From Chitinophaga sp. YR573 (GTDB lineage: Bacteria; Bacteroidota; Bacteroidia; Chitinophagales; Chitinophagaceae): 64,000 nucleotides of DNA. The notes beneath the pieces are model-generated. The model was not told where the DNA came from, made no database searches, and saw only the letters and a list, made by a program, of their open reading frames with translations. Both the position numbers and the translations under genes were made by a program. Where the stretch lies: assembly GCF_900110995.1 (NCBI RefSeq), contig NZ_FOJF01000003.1:186001-250000 (forward strand), in the 5' to 3' direction. Shown one piece after another: positions 1-10,600 of the stretch (position 1 is its first letter; each line of letters starts with the position of its first letter).

Positions 1-432
1 CTGTGGGAAGTACTGATACGCCCAATAAGAACTAAGCGCAATCGTCTTCACTTTAGTGCCATTGACATACAATCCGAGGGAGCCGGTCAAGCCAGCGCCG
101 GTATTGTCATCCGGCATGGTAAACCGAAGGTTTACACCTTGTGCAGATTGTGTGGCCGTCCATTCAATACTGGCATTGTTAGCGGCCAGACTCACATACT
201 TTTGATCGGATGCTTCCGATGCGATGTCTGTCTGGATGAACTGCGGTGATTGCTGTAATGCAGCACCGCCGCTTAAAGTGCCGTTATCCGCCTCATAACG
301 GACGTAAGGCAGCTGATAGGCGCCGCGTGGCAGTCCGTCGCTTTGTGCATGGGCGTTGGTAAATAAGAGCAAAAGCAATATCCAGCCGGGTAATTTTGGC
401 AGGACCGAGGGAAAAGAGTGGGTCTTTCTCAT
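1..432 (-). CDS. Secreted carbohydrate-binding protein, N-terminal part (cut by window edge)
   Basis: The gene starts at 432 and runs off the left edge, leaving 144 codons. The N-terminus has a basic start, a Leu-rich core and an AHAQ cleavage site near residue 30, so export is likely. The mature part reads YEADNGTLSGG, then SEASDQKYVSL and LGLYVNGTKVKTIAL. This pattern resembles the beta-sandwich carbohydrate-binding module (CBM35/CBM6-like) at the N-terminus of many secreted glycan hydrolases such as mycodextranase-type beta-helix enzymes. The catalytic part, if any, lies outside the window, so the enzyme class cannot be given. It is divergent from the lipoprotein gene at 844. The family call is by pattern memory and is moderately sure. 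Confidence 0.6.
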   Translation of the reverse strand, partial: MRKTHSFPSVLPKLPGWILLLLLFTNAHAQSDGLPRGAYQLPYVRYEADNGTLSGGAALQQSPQFIQTDIASEASDQKYVSLAANNASIEWTATQSAQGVNLRFTMPDDNTGAGLTGSLGLYVNGTKVKTIALSSYWAYQYFPQ

Positions 433-843
433 TGTTGATAGGTATTTAAAATGGATAACAATTGTATCAGTATTTAACGTGGTAATACCAAAGGAAATGA
501 AGAACTGCTTACCCGGCAATTAATACAGGGGAAATATAGAAAACAGGCAGCCGATAAAGAACAGAATCTACTGAATAATAAGGGTATACGAATTTTACAA
601 ATATAGACGGGTTATGAGCCATAAAGGACTATTAATTAGAACGTGTTAAGGTGTAAACCTATTTTAGGACTAGATAGATCATATACAAAGAAATGATGTA
701 GAATTAATAAGTTCCTGAAACTCATTTCATGACTGCTGTATCATTGCTGCATAAGGAACTAATTTAGTGTTTAAACCTATAATTGTTGAACATATTGAGA
801 GCCCAAATATTGTTTCCCCATTATTAATCTTTAAATAAAACCA
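433..843. other. Divergent intergenic region
   Basis: No coding sequence is convincing here. It must hold the promoters of the two divergent genes. An approximate Bacteroidota promoter for the gene at 844 is TTG at 786-788 followed 19 bases later by TATTGTTT at 808-815, a weak match to TAnnTTTG. Two similar AT-rich motifs, GTGTAAACCTAT near 650 and GTGTTTAAACCTAT near 767, could be a repeated regulator site, but only two copies are seen. Confidence 0.3.
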
Positions 844-1944
844 ATGAGAACTAAATCCATGTATGTAGCTGCATGTTGTATTTCCATGCCCCTACTGTTT
901 GGCGCCTGCTCCAAACAGATGAAAAACGATCCACTGTCCCTTAAAAGCGGCATCGCCGCCGCAGCTCCTGATCCTGACGGGGCAGCCTTGCATAAGTTCC
1001 TAAGGCAAAATGGTCCTGCATTTGAAACATTTACCATCAGCACACAGGAGCAGAGTGTGATTAAAACGAGATCAAGTACCACCTATACGATCTCAAAGAA
1101 CTCTTTGATAAAACCTGATGGTAGCCCTGTATCCGGTAGCGTGCAGATTTCTATTAAGGAAATAAGTACCCCTGCCAATATGATTTTTGCTGATAGACAA
1201 ACCGGTACTAAGAACGGAGACGCTCTCGTATCTTACGGGGAGTTCTTTGTCCGCGCGCAGCAAGGCTCCACTACACTTAAACTACGAGCAGACAGTGCCA
1301 TCAAAGTACAGGTTCCTGCCAGGGTAGACATCAAACAAATTCCAATGTGGGACGGAGATACCACCGTAACCGTTTCTACTTCCGGTTATGACTACATTAA
1401 TCAGTTTATCACCATCACTACCCAGGTAAGTGCAAATAAAGGAATAGACTGGCAACAGGTTACTACTCCCGGTTCCGCCTATGCGTTATTTGATGGTACC
1501 ACCAGTACGCTCAATTTCCGCCTGGATAGCCTGATTAAATGGAGAAACTGTGATGCGTTAGCCAGCAGTCCGAATCCTAAAACAACCGTACTGGCTTATT
1601 TTAATACCAATTACAATCCTGCCACCGGAACCAGCTATAGTGGAGAAGAGCCTTCTATGCTGTATTTCAAACCTACAGGTCAGAATACGATCATTAAGTT
1701 CTACAATACTATCTTTACGCCACCAGCAGGTTTTGAAGGATTCCTGAGTTATCAGAATACCATTCCTGTTGGTCAGCAGGGGACTTTCTTAGCTATTTCT
1801 TCTATTGCCGGTGTATTTTATGCAGAGAAGAAACTTGTGACGATAGCAGCTCCCGTAGGTAGCTTAAATTATACCACTGTTAGTTTTAATCCGGTTCCTG
1901 TTTCAGCAACTGCATTAGTAGCACTGATTAACAGTATGAATTGA
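844..1944 (+). CDS. Putative outer-surface lipoprotein of unknown function
   Basis: The product is 366 residues. Residues 1-22 form a lipoprotein signal peptide ending in the lipobox LFGAC, with Cys22 as the predicted lipidation site, so it should be membrane-anchored. The mature protein is rich in Ser/Thr and short beta-strand patterns. Residues about 70-160 contain a segment in which a TYTISKNSLIKPDGSPVSG stretch leads into an SYGEFFVRA stretch. I recall this style from uncharacterised Bacteroidota lipoproteins but cannot name a family. No catalytic motif is visible. It precedes a SusC/SusD pair on the same strand, but a strong hairpin and about 300 bases separate them, so it is probably its own transcript. 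Confidence 0.75.
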   Translation: MRTKSMYVAACCISMPLLFGACSKQMKNDPLSLKSGIAAAAPDPDGAALHKFLRQNGPAFETFTISTQEQSVIKTRSSTTYTISKNSLIKPDGSPVSGSVQISIKEISTPANMIFADRQTGTKNGDALVSYGEFFVRAQQGSTTLKLRADSAIKVQVPARVDIKQIPMWDGDTTVTVSTSGYDYINQFITITTQVSANKGIDWQQVTTPGSAYALFDGTTSTLNFRLDSLIKWRNCDALASSPNPKTTVLAYFNTNYNPATGTSYSGEEPSMLYFKPTGQNTIIKFYNTIFTPPAGFEGFLSYQNTIPVGQQGTFLAISSIAGVFYAEKKLVTIAAPVGSLNYTTVSFNPVPVSATALVALINSMN

Positions 1945-1950
1945 TAAAAA

Positions 1951-1988
1951 GAAAGGGCTAAGAATACAAGAGTATCCTTAGCCCTTTC
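1951..1988 (+). terminator. Hairpin terminator after the lipoprotein gene
   Basis: A perfect 12-bp stem, GAAAGGGCTAAG pairing with CTTAGCCCTTTC, is extended by an inner ATAC/GTAT pairing around an AAGA loop. It starts six bases after the stop codon. No long T-run follows, so termination efficiency is uncertain. Confidence 0.7.
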
Positions 1989-2289
1989 CATAATGTAAAA
2001 CACTAACACTCGCCGATAAAATCTCCCTATTAATGGATTTCTTAACTTAACACTTTGTTAATTATAATAAGTTTAACCTCAGATTCCTGCCAATTAATCT
2101 TACCTGTAATTTTAGCGCACAACAACGGTTTTTTGCAAGTAAACATGCAACCAATAAGCTTATGATTTAACATCTAAGAGAAACGTAACTTTCTTCCAAT
2201 TACCCATGTATTTTATTTAGTGAACTGAAATCAAGATCTGGTCAATAAGGCCGGGGGGATAACTATTGCCTTAAACACAAACAAAAAAA
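1989..2289. other. Upstream region of the first SusC gene
   Basis: An AT-rich stretch of about 300 bases with no supported gene. It presumably carries the promoter and leader of the SusC/SusD transcript. I did not find a clear TTTG/TAnnTTTG pair or a riboswitch-like structure. Confidence 0.3.
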
Positions 2290-5200
2290 ATGCAAAGATC
2301 GTTAATTGTATGTACGGTCCTGTTCCTGCTATGCACCTATGCCGCCATAGCCCAGGAAAAGAGATCCATTTCGGGAACTGTTCAGGATGAAAAAGGAATG
2401 CCATTAATTGGCGTAAATGTTCAGGAGAAAGGCAGCACAAACGGTACTACCACAGACGCCGCCGGTAAGTTTCACTTACAGGCAAAATCAAATGCAATAC
2501 TGGTTTTTTCTTACATCGGATTCCTGAAGCAGGAACAACCTGCTACAGATAATATTACTGTTAAACTCGCGGCAGACAGTAAAGGATTAAATGAAGTGGT
2601 AGTAACCGCCATGGGTATTAAAAAAGAAGTACGCGCATTAGGTTATGCTGTCAGTACCATCAGTGCAAAGGAAATCACACAAACAGGGAGTTCAAATTTT
2701 GCATCGGCTTTATATGGTAAAGCAGCAGGTGTGAAAATTGTATCTGCTCCGGGTGGCGCTTCCAGCGCGGTTTCCGTACAGGTGAGAGGAGTATCTTCTG
2801 TAGGATTAAGCACACAGCCTTTGTATGTAGTAGATGGTGTGCCCATCAGGAATTACAGCGATCTTACTTCGGGTTCTTTTGGTACTACCAATTCAAGAAT
2901 TGATGGTAATGGTGCTTTAGACATCAACCCTGAAGATATTGAAACACTCACTATATTAAAAGGCGCCAGCGCCAGTGCACTCTATGGATCAGAAGCTACA
3001 AATGGCGTAGTAGTGATCACTACAAAGAAAGGTGTGAAAGGAAAAGGATTAGGCGTGGAACTGAATTATATTGTCAGCCAGGAGAAACTCGCTTCCAGTC
3101 CGGATTATCAGAATGAATACGGTCCTGGTTATGATGCACAGACAAACATCACCAACGGTATCGCAGACGCAACAGGATGGATAACAGATTCCGATGGTTC
3201 CAAACATCCTTACTACCGTGCCTACGACCAGTTCGGCCCTAAATTCGATAACAGTACAGTAAAGTATTGGGATGGCAGTAGCAGGACATACGCCGCACAG
3301 AAGAACAACTACAAAGACTTCTATGAAACCGGTTACAACTCTGCACTGAACGTTGCGGTATCCAATGCCAGCGATAAAGGAAGTTTCCGTTTCTCATATA
3401 CCCGCACCGATTACAAAGGTATCATGCCGGGAACAAATCTGAATAAGAATAACTTCAACTTCAACGGTACATTAAAACTGAGTAACAACGTAAGCGTAGA
3501 CCTGGTATCTACTTACAATAACAACTTTACACATAACCGTGCTTATGTGATGAATACTATCTTCGGCTCTTATGGCGGATTCTTCAGTCGCTTCGATGAT
3601 ATGAATACTTATAAGAATAAGTATAAAACTTCCGATGGATATAAATACGTTGCTTATAATAACAGCAGTTATGATCAGGATGAAAAACTGGCCTATAATA
3701 TCCGGGCTACAAACATACTGGACTACTTCTGGACTAACCTCAGAAACAGCTACGACGAGAATCAGAACCGCTTCATCAATAGCGCTACTTTAAATGTAAG
3801 TCTGCTGGATAACCTGAAATTCAGGGGTAGAGTAGGGAGCGATTACACCGGCTGGAATGCTACCGATAAAGAATATAATTCACAGCCTGCATCACTGGGT
3901 TATACCGGTGCATACGGTGTGGAATCAAGAGCCAACAACGTTACTTACGGTGATGCATTGTTAGTGTACAGTCCTAAAATAACAAAAGACCTTGGCCTTT
4001 CTGCGACAGGTGGTTTTACCGCACGCAGACAAAAATATACCTACAATAAAATCTCAACAGTAGATGGTCTTGTATCAGAAAACTGGTTCTCTCTGGCTAA
4101 CTCTGCGAGTGCATTGTCCGCTTCATCTGCCCGCGCAGAACAACTGGATGTAGCCAGCTTCGGTACCTTAGACCTCAACTATAAGAGCTTCTTATACCTG
4201 GAAGGGACTGCCCGTTATGAATCTACTTCAACACTACCATCAGGCGCTAACAGCTATTTTTACCCATCCTTCAATGCAGGCTTCATCCTGTCTGATGTGG
4301 TGAAAATGCCAAAGTATGTTGACTATGCTAAATTAAGGGCTTCCTACGGTTTTGTGGGTAATCACCCTAACCTTTACCAGTCGAATGTAATGTATACACA
4401 GTCTACTGTGTCCTACGACGGATCCAACCTGTTGTATCAACAGTCAAACAGCAGCGATTTCGGGAATGAGAAATTAAAGTCTGAGAAGAAACGTGAAATG
4501 GAGTTTGGTCTGGAAACAAGATTGCTGCATAACAAGATCACAGTAGATTTCAGTTACTATAACAACAAGGTAATGGATCAGATCCTGACCCTCAGTACTG
4601 CAGCATCTACAGGATCTACTTCCAAACTGGTGAATGCAGGTGATATCTCTAACTATGGTTATGAGGCAGCTATCAGCGCTACGCCAATCGTTGCTAAAAA
4701 CTTTTCCTGGAATACACGATTCAATTTTGCTATCAACAGGAATAAGCTGACAGCACTCTCTTATAATGCTACCAACTTAACCAGTGCTTCTTATGATGGT
4801 GGTTATCTGATCGTTCGTTCTGACGTGGGAGATGCATTAGGTAATATCTATGTACACCCAAGAACAAAAGATGCAAGTGGTAATGTGCTGGTAAATGATA
4901 ACGGTATTTATACTACCAATACCAACGCATACGAATACGCCGGTAACATCATGCCGAAAATAGTAGGCGGTTTCTCCAATACATTTACTTACAAAAGCTT
5001 TGCTTTAGATGTAACACTGGATTACCGCTTTGGTGGTAAACTGGTATCCATTCCTACCTACTACCAGATTGGCGCCGGTATGTATGAAAGTACCCTGCAA
5101 TACAGGGACGCAGCACATGGTGGTATTGCCTACAACGTGGTAAGCGATGCTACTGCTGAGTATACAGCTGCTACCGGTGGCTCCCGCAACGATGGTGTTA

Positions 5201-5568
5201 TCCTTAAAGGTGTAACAAGCGCGGGTACAGCCAACACCAAAGTAATTACCGCAGCCATGTATTATGAGAATAATTTCGACTGGGAAACAAACGGGGATTA
5301 CGCTGCGGCAGTATTCAACAACAGCTACATCAAAGTACGGGAAGTAGCACTCACTTATAGCATGCCTAAAAGCATCGTTTCAAAACTGCATTTCCAGGGA
5401 TTACAATTAGCGCTGATTGGACGTAACCTGTTCTACATCTATAAAACATTGCCTCATGGTTTAGATCCTGAAGTAGCTGTAGGTTCTTCCTGGCTGAGTC
5501 AGGGTGTAGATGGTGGTACTGCTGGTCCTACCAGGAGTTTAGGTGCAAGCCTGCGGGCACGTTTTTAA
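2290..5568 (+). CDS. SusC/RagA-type TonB-dependent outer membrane receptor
   Basis: A 1092-residue outer membrane transporter that would import an oligomeric nutrient using energy from TonB-ExbBD. Residues 1-21 are a signal peptide. Residues about 25-100 are the carboxypeptidase-like domain (SGTVQDEKGMPLIGVNV, then FSYIGF). The plug domain follows (LNEVVVTAMG, VRGVSSVG, LYVVDGVPI near residue 178, ASALYGSEATNGVVVITTKKG). The rest is a Tyr/Asn-rich beta-barrel ending in the aromatic residue of GASLRARF. There is no N-terminal STN domain, so direct signalling to an anti-sigma factor is not expected. The SusD partner starts 20 bases downstream. The substrate cannot be read from the sequence; no glycoside hydrolase lies in this locus. 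Confidence 0.95.
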   Translation: MQRSLIVCTVLFLLCTYAAIAQEKRSISGTVQDEKGMPLIGVNVQEKGSTNGTTTDAAGKFHLQAKSNAILVFSYIGFLKQEQPATDNITVKLAADSKGLNEVVVTAMGIKKEVRALGYAVSTISAKEITQTGSSNFASALYGKAAGVKIVSAPGGASSAVSVQVRGVSSVGLSTQPLYVVDGVPIRNYSDLTSGSFGTTNSRIDGNGALDINPEDIETLTILKGASASALYGSEATNGVVVITTKKGVKGKGLGVELNYIVSQEKLASSPDYQNEYGPGYDAQTNITNGIADATGWITDSDGSKHPYYRAYDQFGPKFDNSTVKYWDGSSRTYAAQKNNYKDFYETGYNSALNVAVSNASDKGSFRFSYTRTDYKGIMPGTNLNKNNFNFNGTLKLSNNVSVDLVSTYNNNFTHNRAYVMNTIFGSYGGFFSRFDDMNTYKNKYKTSDGYKYVAYNNSSYDQDEKLAYNIRATNILDYFWTNLRNSYDENQNRFINSATLNVSLLDNLKFRGRVGSDYTGWNATDKEYNSQPASLGYTGAYGVESRANNVTYGDALLVYSPKITKDLGLSATGGFTARRQKYTYNKISTVDGLVSENWFSLANSASALSASSARAEQLDVASFGTLDLNYKSFLYLEGTARYESTSTLPSGANSYFYPSFNAGFILSDVVKMPKYVDYAKLRASYGFVGNHPNLYQSNVMYTQSTVSYDGSNLLYQQSNSSDFGNEKLKSEKKREMEFGLETRLLHNKITVDFSYYNNKVMDQILTLSTAASTGSTSKLVNAGDISNYGYEAAISATPIVAKNFSWNTRFNFAINRNKLTALSYNATNLTSASYDGGYLIVRSDVGDALGNIYVHPRTKDASGNVLVNDNGIYTTNTNAYEYAGNIMPKIVGGFSNTFTYKSFALDVTLDYRFGGKLVSIPTYYQIGAGMYESTLQYRDAAHGGIAYNVVSDATAEYTAATGGSRNDGVILKGVTSAGTANTKVITAAMYYENNFDWETNGDYAAAVFNNSYIKVREVALTYSMPKSIVSKLHFQGLQLALIGRNLFYIYKTLPHGLDPEVAVGSSWLSQGVDGGTAGPTRSLGASLRARF

Positions 5569-5588
5569 TCAACAACAAAACAAGAAAA

Positions 5589-7163
5589 ATGAAAAGAATT
5601 CTGATCAATATAACCGTCCTCTTTTTACTTATAGGTACTTTCAGTTCCTGTAAAAAAAAGGTAGATGCTGAGTACCTCAATCCGGAAAAAACAGCCACTG
5701 GCTCTCTGGGAAAACTGCTTTCGGGCATGTACCTGAATAAAAGGATTCACCCTTCTTACTGGGATTATTATACTTTCATCATGCCTACGCTGGCGCTGTA
5801 TACACAAACTGTTGGAACAGCACCTTCTACGGAGATGTACATCCCTTCGCTGACTTATTCAGAAGGTCGCTGGACAGATTACTATGCTGGTTCCAGTGGT
5901 ACAGATTATAACTATAACGGTCCGGGTATCATGAGCAATTATCGCGAAATGCAAACTACCTATGCCGCATTGTCTGCTTCAGAACAAGCCGCTAACCTGG
6001 TGTTCCTGAAATGTGCACAGGTGGTATTATATGACCAGACAGCACAGATGATAGATCTCTGGGGAGATATCCCTTTTTCCCAGGCAGGCTCTCAGAATAC
6101 GGCTACCCGTGATATCAGCAATTCGCCTTTCCAGGATGCTGCCAGTGTGTATGATACGCTTATCACAGGACTCAAAGACCTGAACACTTATTTCGATACC
6201 GCTACTTTGTCTACTGTAATAACAAAAGAATTACAGACACAGGATATTGTCCTTGGTGGGGATCTTTCCAAATGGCAACGTTACGCAAACTCTCTTCGCC
6301 TTCGTCTGCTGATGCGTATTTCAAATTATGATGAAGCTACTGCAAAAACAGAAGTAACGACTATGCTCAATGATCCATCTGCTTATCCACTTATTTCTGA
6401 CAATACCTACAACGTAGAATTACAGGAAAGTCCCAGTGGTTTAAAAAGTGATTTGTATGATGTATTCTCAAACTTTAGCTTCGGGCCTGCTTACCTGATG
6501 GATACACTCATGGTGGCCAATGATGATCCCCGTACAGCTGTATATTGGGATACCAACGCTTCAGGCGAATACAAAGGTTTCCCTTATAATGGAACAACAG
6601 CAGACTATGAGGGTGGGGGATATGCTACCTACGACTCCGCTACCTTCTACTACAATTATAACTTACCAGGCGTCATGTTCACGGCTTCTGAAGTAAGTTT
6701 CCTGAAAGCAGAAGCAGATGAAAGATGGGGACTGGGAACTGCTCAGACAGATTACGAAACAGGTATTACCCAGTCGGTTGATTTTTACTACGGCATCAAT
6801 CAATCCCATATCCTGAGATCCGGCAGCTGGTCCGTATTAGCAACACCTTCTTCTGCCACGATTACCAGTTACCTGGAACAATCGGCCATCGCCTATAGTG
6901 GTACTACTACCGAAAAACTGGCGAAGATCTATACGCAGAAATGGATTCATTTCTTCATCCTGCAGGCCGGACAGTCATGGGCTGAATTAAGAAGAACAGG
7001 TTACCCTGTATTACAATATGCTACCGCTACTGCTTCCGGCGCTACAACGCCACCGGTACGCCTGCTCTATCCTTCTACAGAACAACTGTACAACAGTGCA
7101 AATTATTCTGCTGTCTCTGCCAGGGATACAAGAGACACGAAAATATTCTGGGATGTGAACTAA
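5589..7163 (+). CDS. SusD/RagB-type surface lipoprotein
   Basis: The 524-residue partner of the upstream SusC. It forms the lid over the SusC barrel and binds substrate at the cell surface. A lipoprotein signal ends at FSSC (Cys21). The body contains family-typical stretches: a helical segment with FLKCAQVVLYDQTAQMIDLWGDIPFSQA near residue 135, KWQRYANSLRLRLLMRIS near residue 220 (split here only for description), and a C-terminal KIYTQKWIHFFILQAGQSW region with AELRRTGYP. These fit the SusD-like 2 branch rather than classic RagB. It follows SusC by 20 bases and ends in a strong hairpin, so the two form one transcript. Confidence 0.92.
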   Translation: MKRILINITVLFLLIGTFSSCKKKVDAEYLNPEKTATGSLGKLLSGMYLNKRIHPSYWDYYTFIMPTLALYTQTVGTAPSTEMYIPSLTYSEGRWTDYYAGSSGTDYNYNGPGIMSNYREMQTTYAALSASEQAANLVFLKCAQVVLYDQTAQMIDLWGDIPFSQAGSQNTATRDISNSPFQDAASVYDTLITGLKDLNTYFDTATLSTVITKELQTQDIVLGGDLSKWQRYANSLRLRLLMRISNYDEATAKTEVTTMLNDPSAYPLISDNTYNVELQESPSGLKSDLYDVFSNFSFGPAYLMDTLMVANDDPRTAVYWDTNASGEYKGFPYNGTTADYEGGGYATYDSATFYYNYNLPGVMFTASEVSFLKAEADERWGLGTAQTDYETGITQSVDFYYGINQSHILRSGSWSVLATPSSATITSYLEQSAIAYSGTTTEKLAKIYTQKWIHFFILQAGQSWAELRRTGYPVLQYATATASGATTPPVRLLYPSTEQLYNSANYSAVSARDTRDTKIFWDVN

Positions 7164-7176
7164 AAGTGACTCCGTA

Positions 7177-7226
7177 TAAACAAACTGAGGCACTACTCAA
7201 AAAGTAGCAGTGCCTCAGTTTGTTTA
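7177..7226 (+). terminator. Terminator of the first SusC/SusD transcript
   Basis: An 18-bp perfect inverted repeat, 7177-7194 (TAAACAAACTGAGGCACT) and 7209-7226, encloses a 14-base loop. It begins 14 bases after the SusD stop codon. The descending arm ends in TTTGTTTA, which serves as an imperfect U-tract. Confidence 0.75.
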
Positions 7227-7604
7227 CATAATCTTCGTACCGGATGTTATTGATCAATGAATACACCTTATCTGACGTGAATATCAGGTGAAGTTAAATT
7301 GAAAAACAAATCCTGTACCCATATTCCAAAGCTAAATCAGAGAACTAAACAGTCAGATGTAGTGTATTTATGATCAATAACATCTGGCAATCTACGCTGT
7401 CATAACATTCAAACTGAATCTCTACCCCCAAAGCATATAATTGTTAAATTGACATTTATATTTTAAATTCATATAGAAATTCAACGTTAGCAAATGAAAA
7501 ACGCCGGGAGTACTGACCGGTAGTAGATTGTATTGTAGTAAACCTAAATCTGTATTAACCCGGAAATAATAACCCAAATTCCATCACACATAAAAACAAT
7601 CGTT
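7227..7604. other. Upstream region of the second SusC gene
   Basis: About 380 AT-rich bases with no supported coding sequence. It separates two SusC/SusD loci on the same strand and should contain the promoter of the second. No clear repeat or conserved leader was seen. Confidence 0.3.
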
Positions 7605-10600
7605 ATGAAAATGCTTTACGCTTTTTTAGCGCTGTTGCTTCTTGTATACCAGCAAGGATATTCGCAGCAGGGCACTCCTAAAACCTATAGCGGTATGATC
7701 ACAGATTCCTCGGGTATTCCCATTCCCGGAGCCACTGTTTCTGTGAAAAACTCCAGTAAAGGAGTGGTGACAAAAAACGATGGGTCTTTCTCCATCCAGG
7801 CTGTCCCCGGCACAGTAGTCGCTGTCAGCATCATCGGTTATTTATCCAGAGAAGTAACCCTGGGGAATGATAACAGGGTGCAGATCACCATGACTTCCCA
7901 GGCCAGTAACCTCACGGACATTATCGTAGTGGGATATGGTACCCAGCGCAAAGCCTCTGTTACAGGCGCTGTAAGTACCGTAAAATCGGATGATCTGATA
8001 CGGACACCCGCTACCACTACTTCATCTGCGCTGGTGGGCAAAATGCCGGGTATCACGGCCCGCTCTGCGGATTCCCGTCCGGGTAATGGTACCAGCATAC
8101 AGATCCGTAACCTGGGTAGCCCGCTGTTTGTAATAGACGGTATTCCCTATACCGGAAGTACGGGTACTACTGCCTTTGGTTACACCACCGGCTCCGGACA
8201 GGATATCTTTAACAACTTAGGATTGGATGATATTGAAAATATCACCATCCTGAAAGATGCTTCTGCTTCTATTTATGGTCTCAGGGCTTCCAATGGGGTA
8301 GTGCTGGTCACGACTAAAAAAGGGAAGAAAAACGAAAAACCCAGCATCAACATGTCCGGCTATTATGGATTCCAGAACTTTACCCGGTATCCTCACCCGG
8401 CGAATGCAGGGCAATATGTAAGGGCGCTGGTAGAATCTGAACAGAACCTGGGCAGGGACCCTTCACTGCTTTACTCCCCGGCAGAACTGGCTAAATGGGA
8501 AGCCGGTACAGAGAAAGGATACAAAAGTTATGACTATTATAAAGAGGTATTACGCCCCAACGTACCTCAGTATTACATCAGCGCGAATGCGTCCGGTGGT
8601 ACCCAGCGCTCTAATTATTATATGTCTGTCAGTCGCCTGAAACAGGATGCTGTTATCAAAGACTACAACTTTGAACGTACCAACCTGCAGGCGAATATGG
8701 AAAGCAGTCTGGCTAAAGGTCTGAAAGTAGGTACACAAATCAGTGCAAGACTGGAAAAGAGACACAATGTAGGGGTACCTGGTCTGGATGACTATTTTAA
8801 CCCCTTCCTGAGCATCTTCAGTATGTGGCCTACCGAGAGTCCATATGCGAACGATAACCCGAAATACATCAACCAGACGCATAATGTGAACGTAAATCCG
8901 GCTACTTACACAGATGACATCACCGGTTATGTAGATGAAACCTGGAGAGGTATGAACGTAAACCTCAACGCACAGTATGATTTTAACTTCGGATTGAGCA
9001 TTAAAGGGATTTACTCTTATAATTACCTCAATGAGGAATTTGATGGCTTTGAATACACCTGGGATGCCTATAAGTATGATCCTGCCACAGATAGCTATCA
9101 TACAGAAGCAGGATTTGGTAACCAGAACCCCTGGCGCGAACGCCATAAAAGGAATGTAACTTCCCGTTACGGCCAGTTCCAGTTAAGCTATAACCATAAA
9201 TTCGGGGGACATAATATCTCTGCCGTAGCGGCATATGAACTCTCCGATTATGATAACTCCTACTATGTCGTACATACCATTCCAACCAATAATTATGTAC
9301 CTACACAATACCTGGTAGAAGAAGATTATTTATCTGATGAATGGAACCTGGAAGCAAGAGCAGGATATATTGGAAGGATCAACTACGATTATAAATCCAG
9401 GTACCTGGTAGAAGTACTGGGTCGTTACGATGGCTCTTACCTCTATGGAAAAGGACATCGCTGGGGCTTCTTCCCGGGCGTTTCTTTAGGGTGGAGAATC
9501 TCTGAAGAACCTTTCTTCAAAAACAATATCGTAAATGATCTGAAAATACGTGCTTCCTATGGAGAAACCGGTAGTGAACTGGGATTCCGGGATAACAGTT
9601 ATCCAGGTGGTTACAGACCACCGGATGCTTTCGGTTATCTCTCCGGTTATAACTTCAACCAGGGTGGTGCGGTTGTCAACGGTAGCTATGTCATCGGTTT
9701 ACGCCCGCGTGGCTTGCCTGTGACTGAGTTATCATGGGTGAAGAACCGCACGTTAAATGCAGGTATCGACTTCACCGTATTAAACAACAAACTATCCGGA
9801 CAAATAGACGTATTCGAACGCCGTCGTACCGGTCTGCCTGCTGCAAGATACGATGTGTTGTTACCAAGTGAAGTAGGCTATGGTTTACCCAATGCGAACC
9901 TGAACGCAGATGCTACCCGTGGTATAGAAGGCATGGTCGCTTACACAGCGAGCGCAGGCAAAGTAAACTACTCCATTGCTGTAAACGCTACCTATGCAAG
10001 GTTAAGAAGCCTCAGCAGCTATAAACCACGCTTTGGTAATGCATACGATAAATACAGGAACTCCATTGAAGACAGATGGTCTAATGTAACCTGGGGTTAT
10101 CAGCTGGATGGACGTTTCCAGTCGGAAGATGAAATTAAAAATTATAAGATTGATAATGATGGACAAGGCAACCGCACAGAGCTTCCCGGAGATTTTAAAT
10201 ACAAAGATGTAAATGGAGATGGGATCATTAATGATCTTGATCAACGCCCTATCGGCTATGCACAGGGCGCACAACCATATGTGAGCTTCGGGTTAAATGG
10301 AAGTGTAGGTTATAAAGGCATCACACTACGTTTCGACTTCGCCGGCGCTACCATGCAGTCTTTCCTGCGCGATTATGAACTGCGTTATCCTTTCCAGAAC
10401 AACGGTTCTTCTCCTGCATATATGCTCACCGACCGCTGGCACCGTGCAGACCCTTACAACCCCAACAGTAATTGGATCAGTGGTAAATACCCTGTTATCC
10501 GCAAGGATAATACCACACACGTTAACTACCGGGTGAATGATTTCTGGATTACCAACGTACACTACATCCGCTTAAAGAACCTGGAACTGAGTTATAATTT

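Noticed and set aside
8550-9146. 198-codon open frame on the minus strand inside the second SusC gene
   Set aside because: It lies entirely within the conserved receptor frame; composition is that of a reverse-strand shadow.
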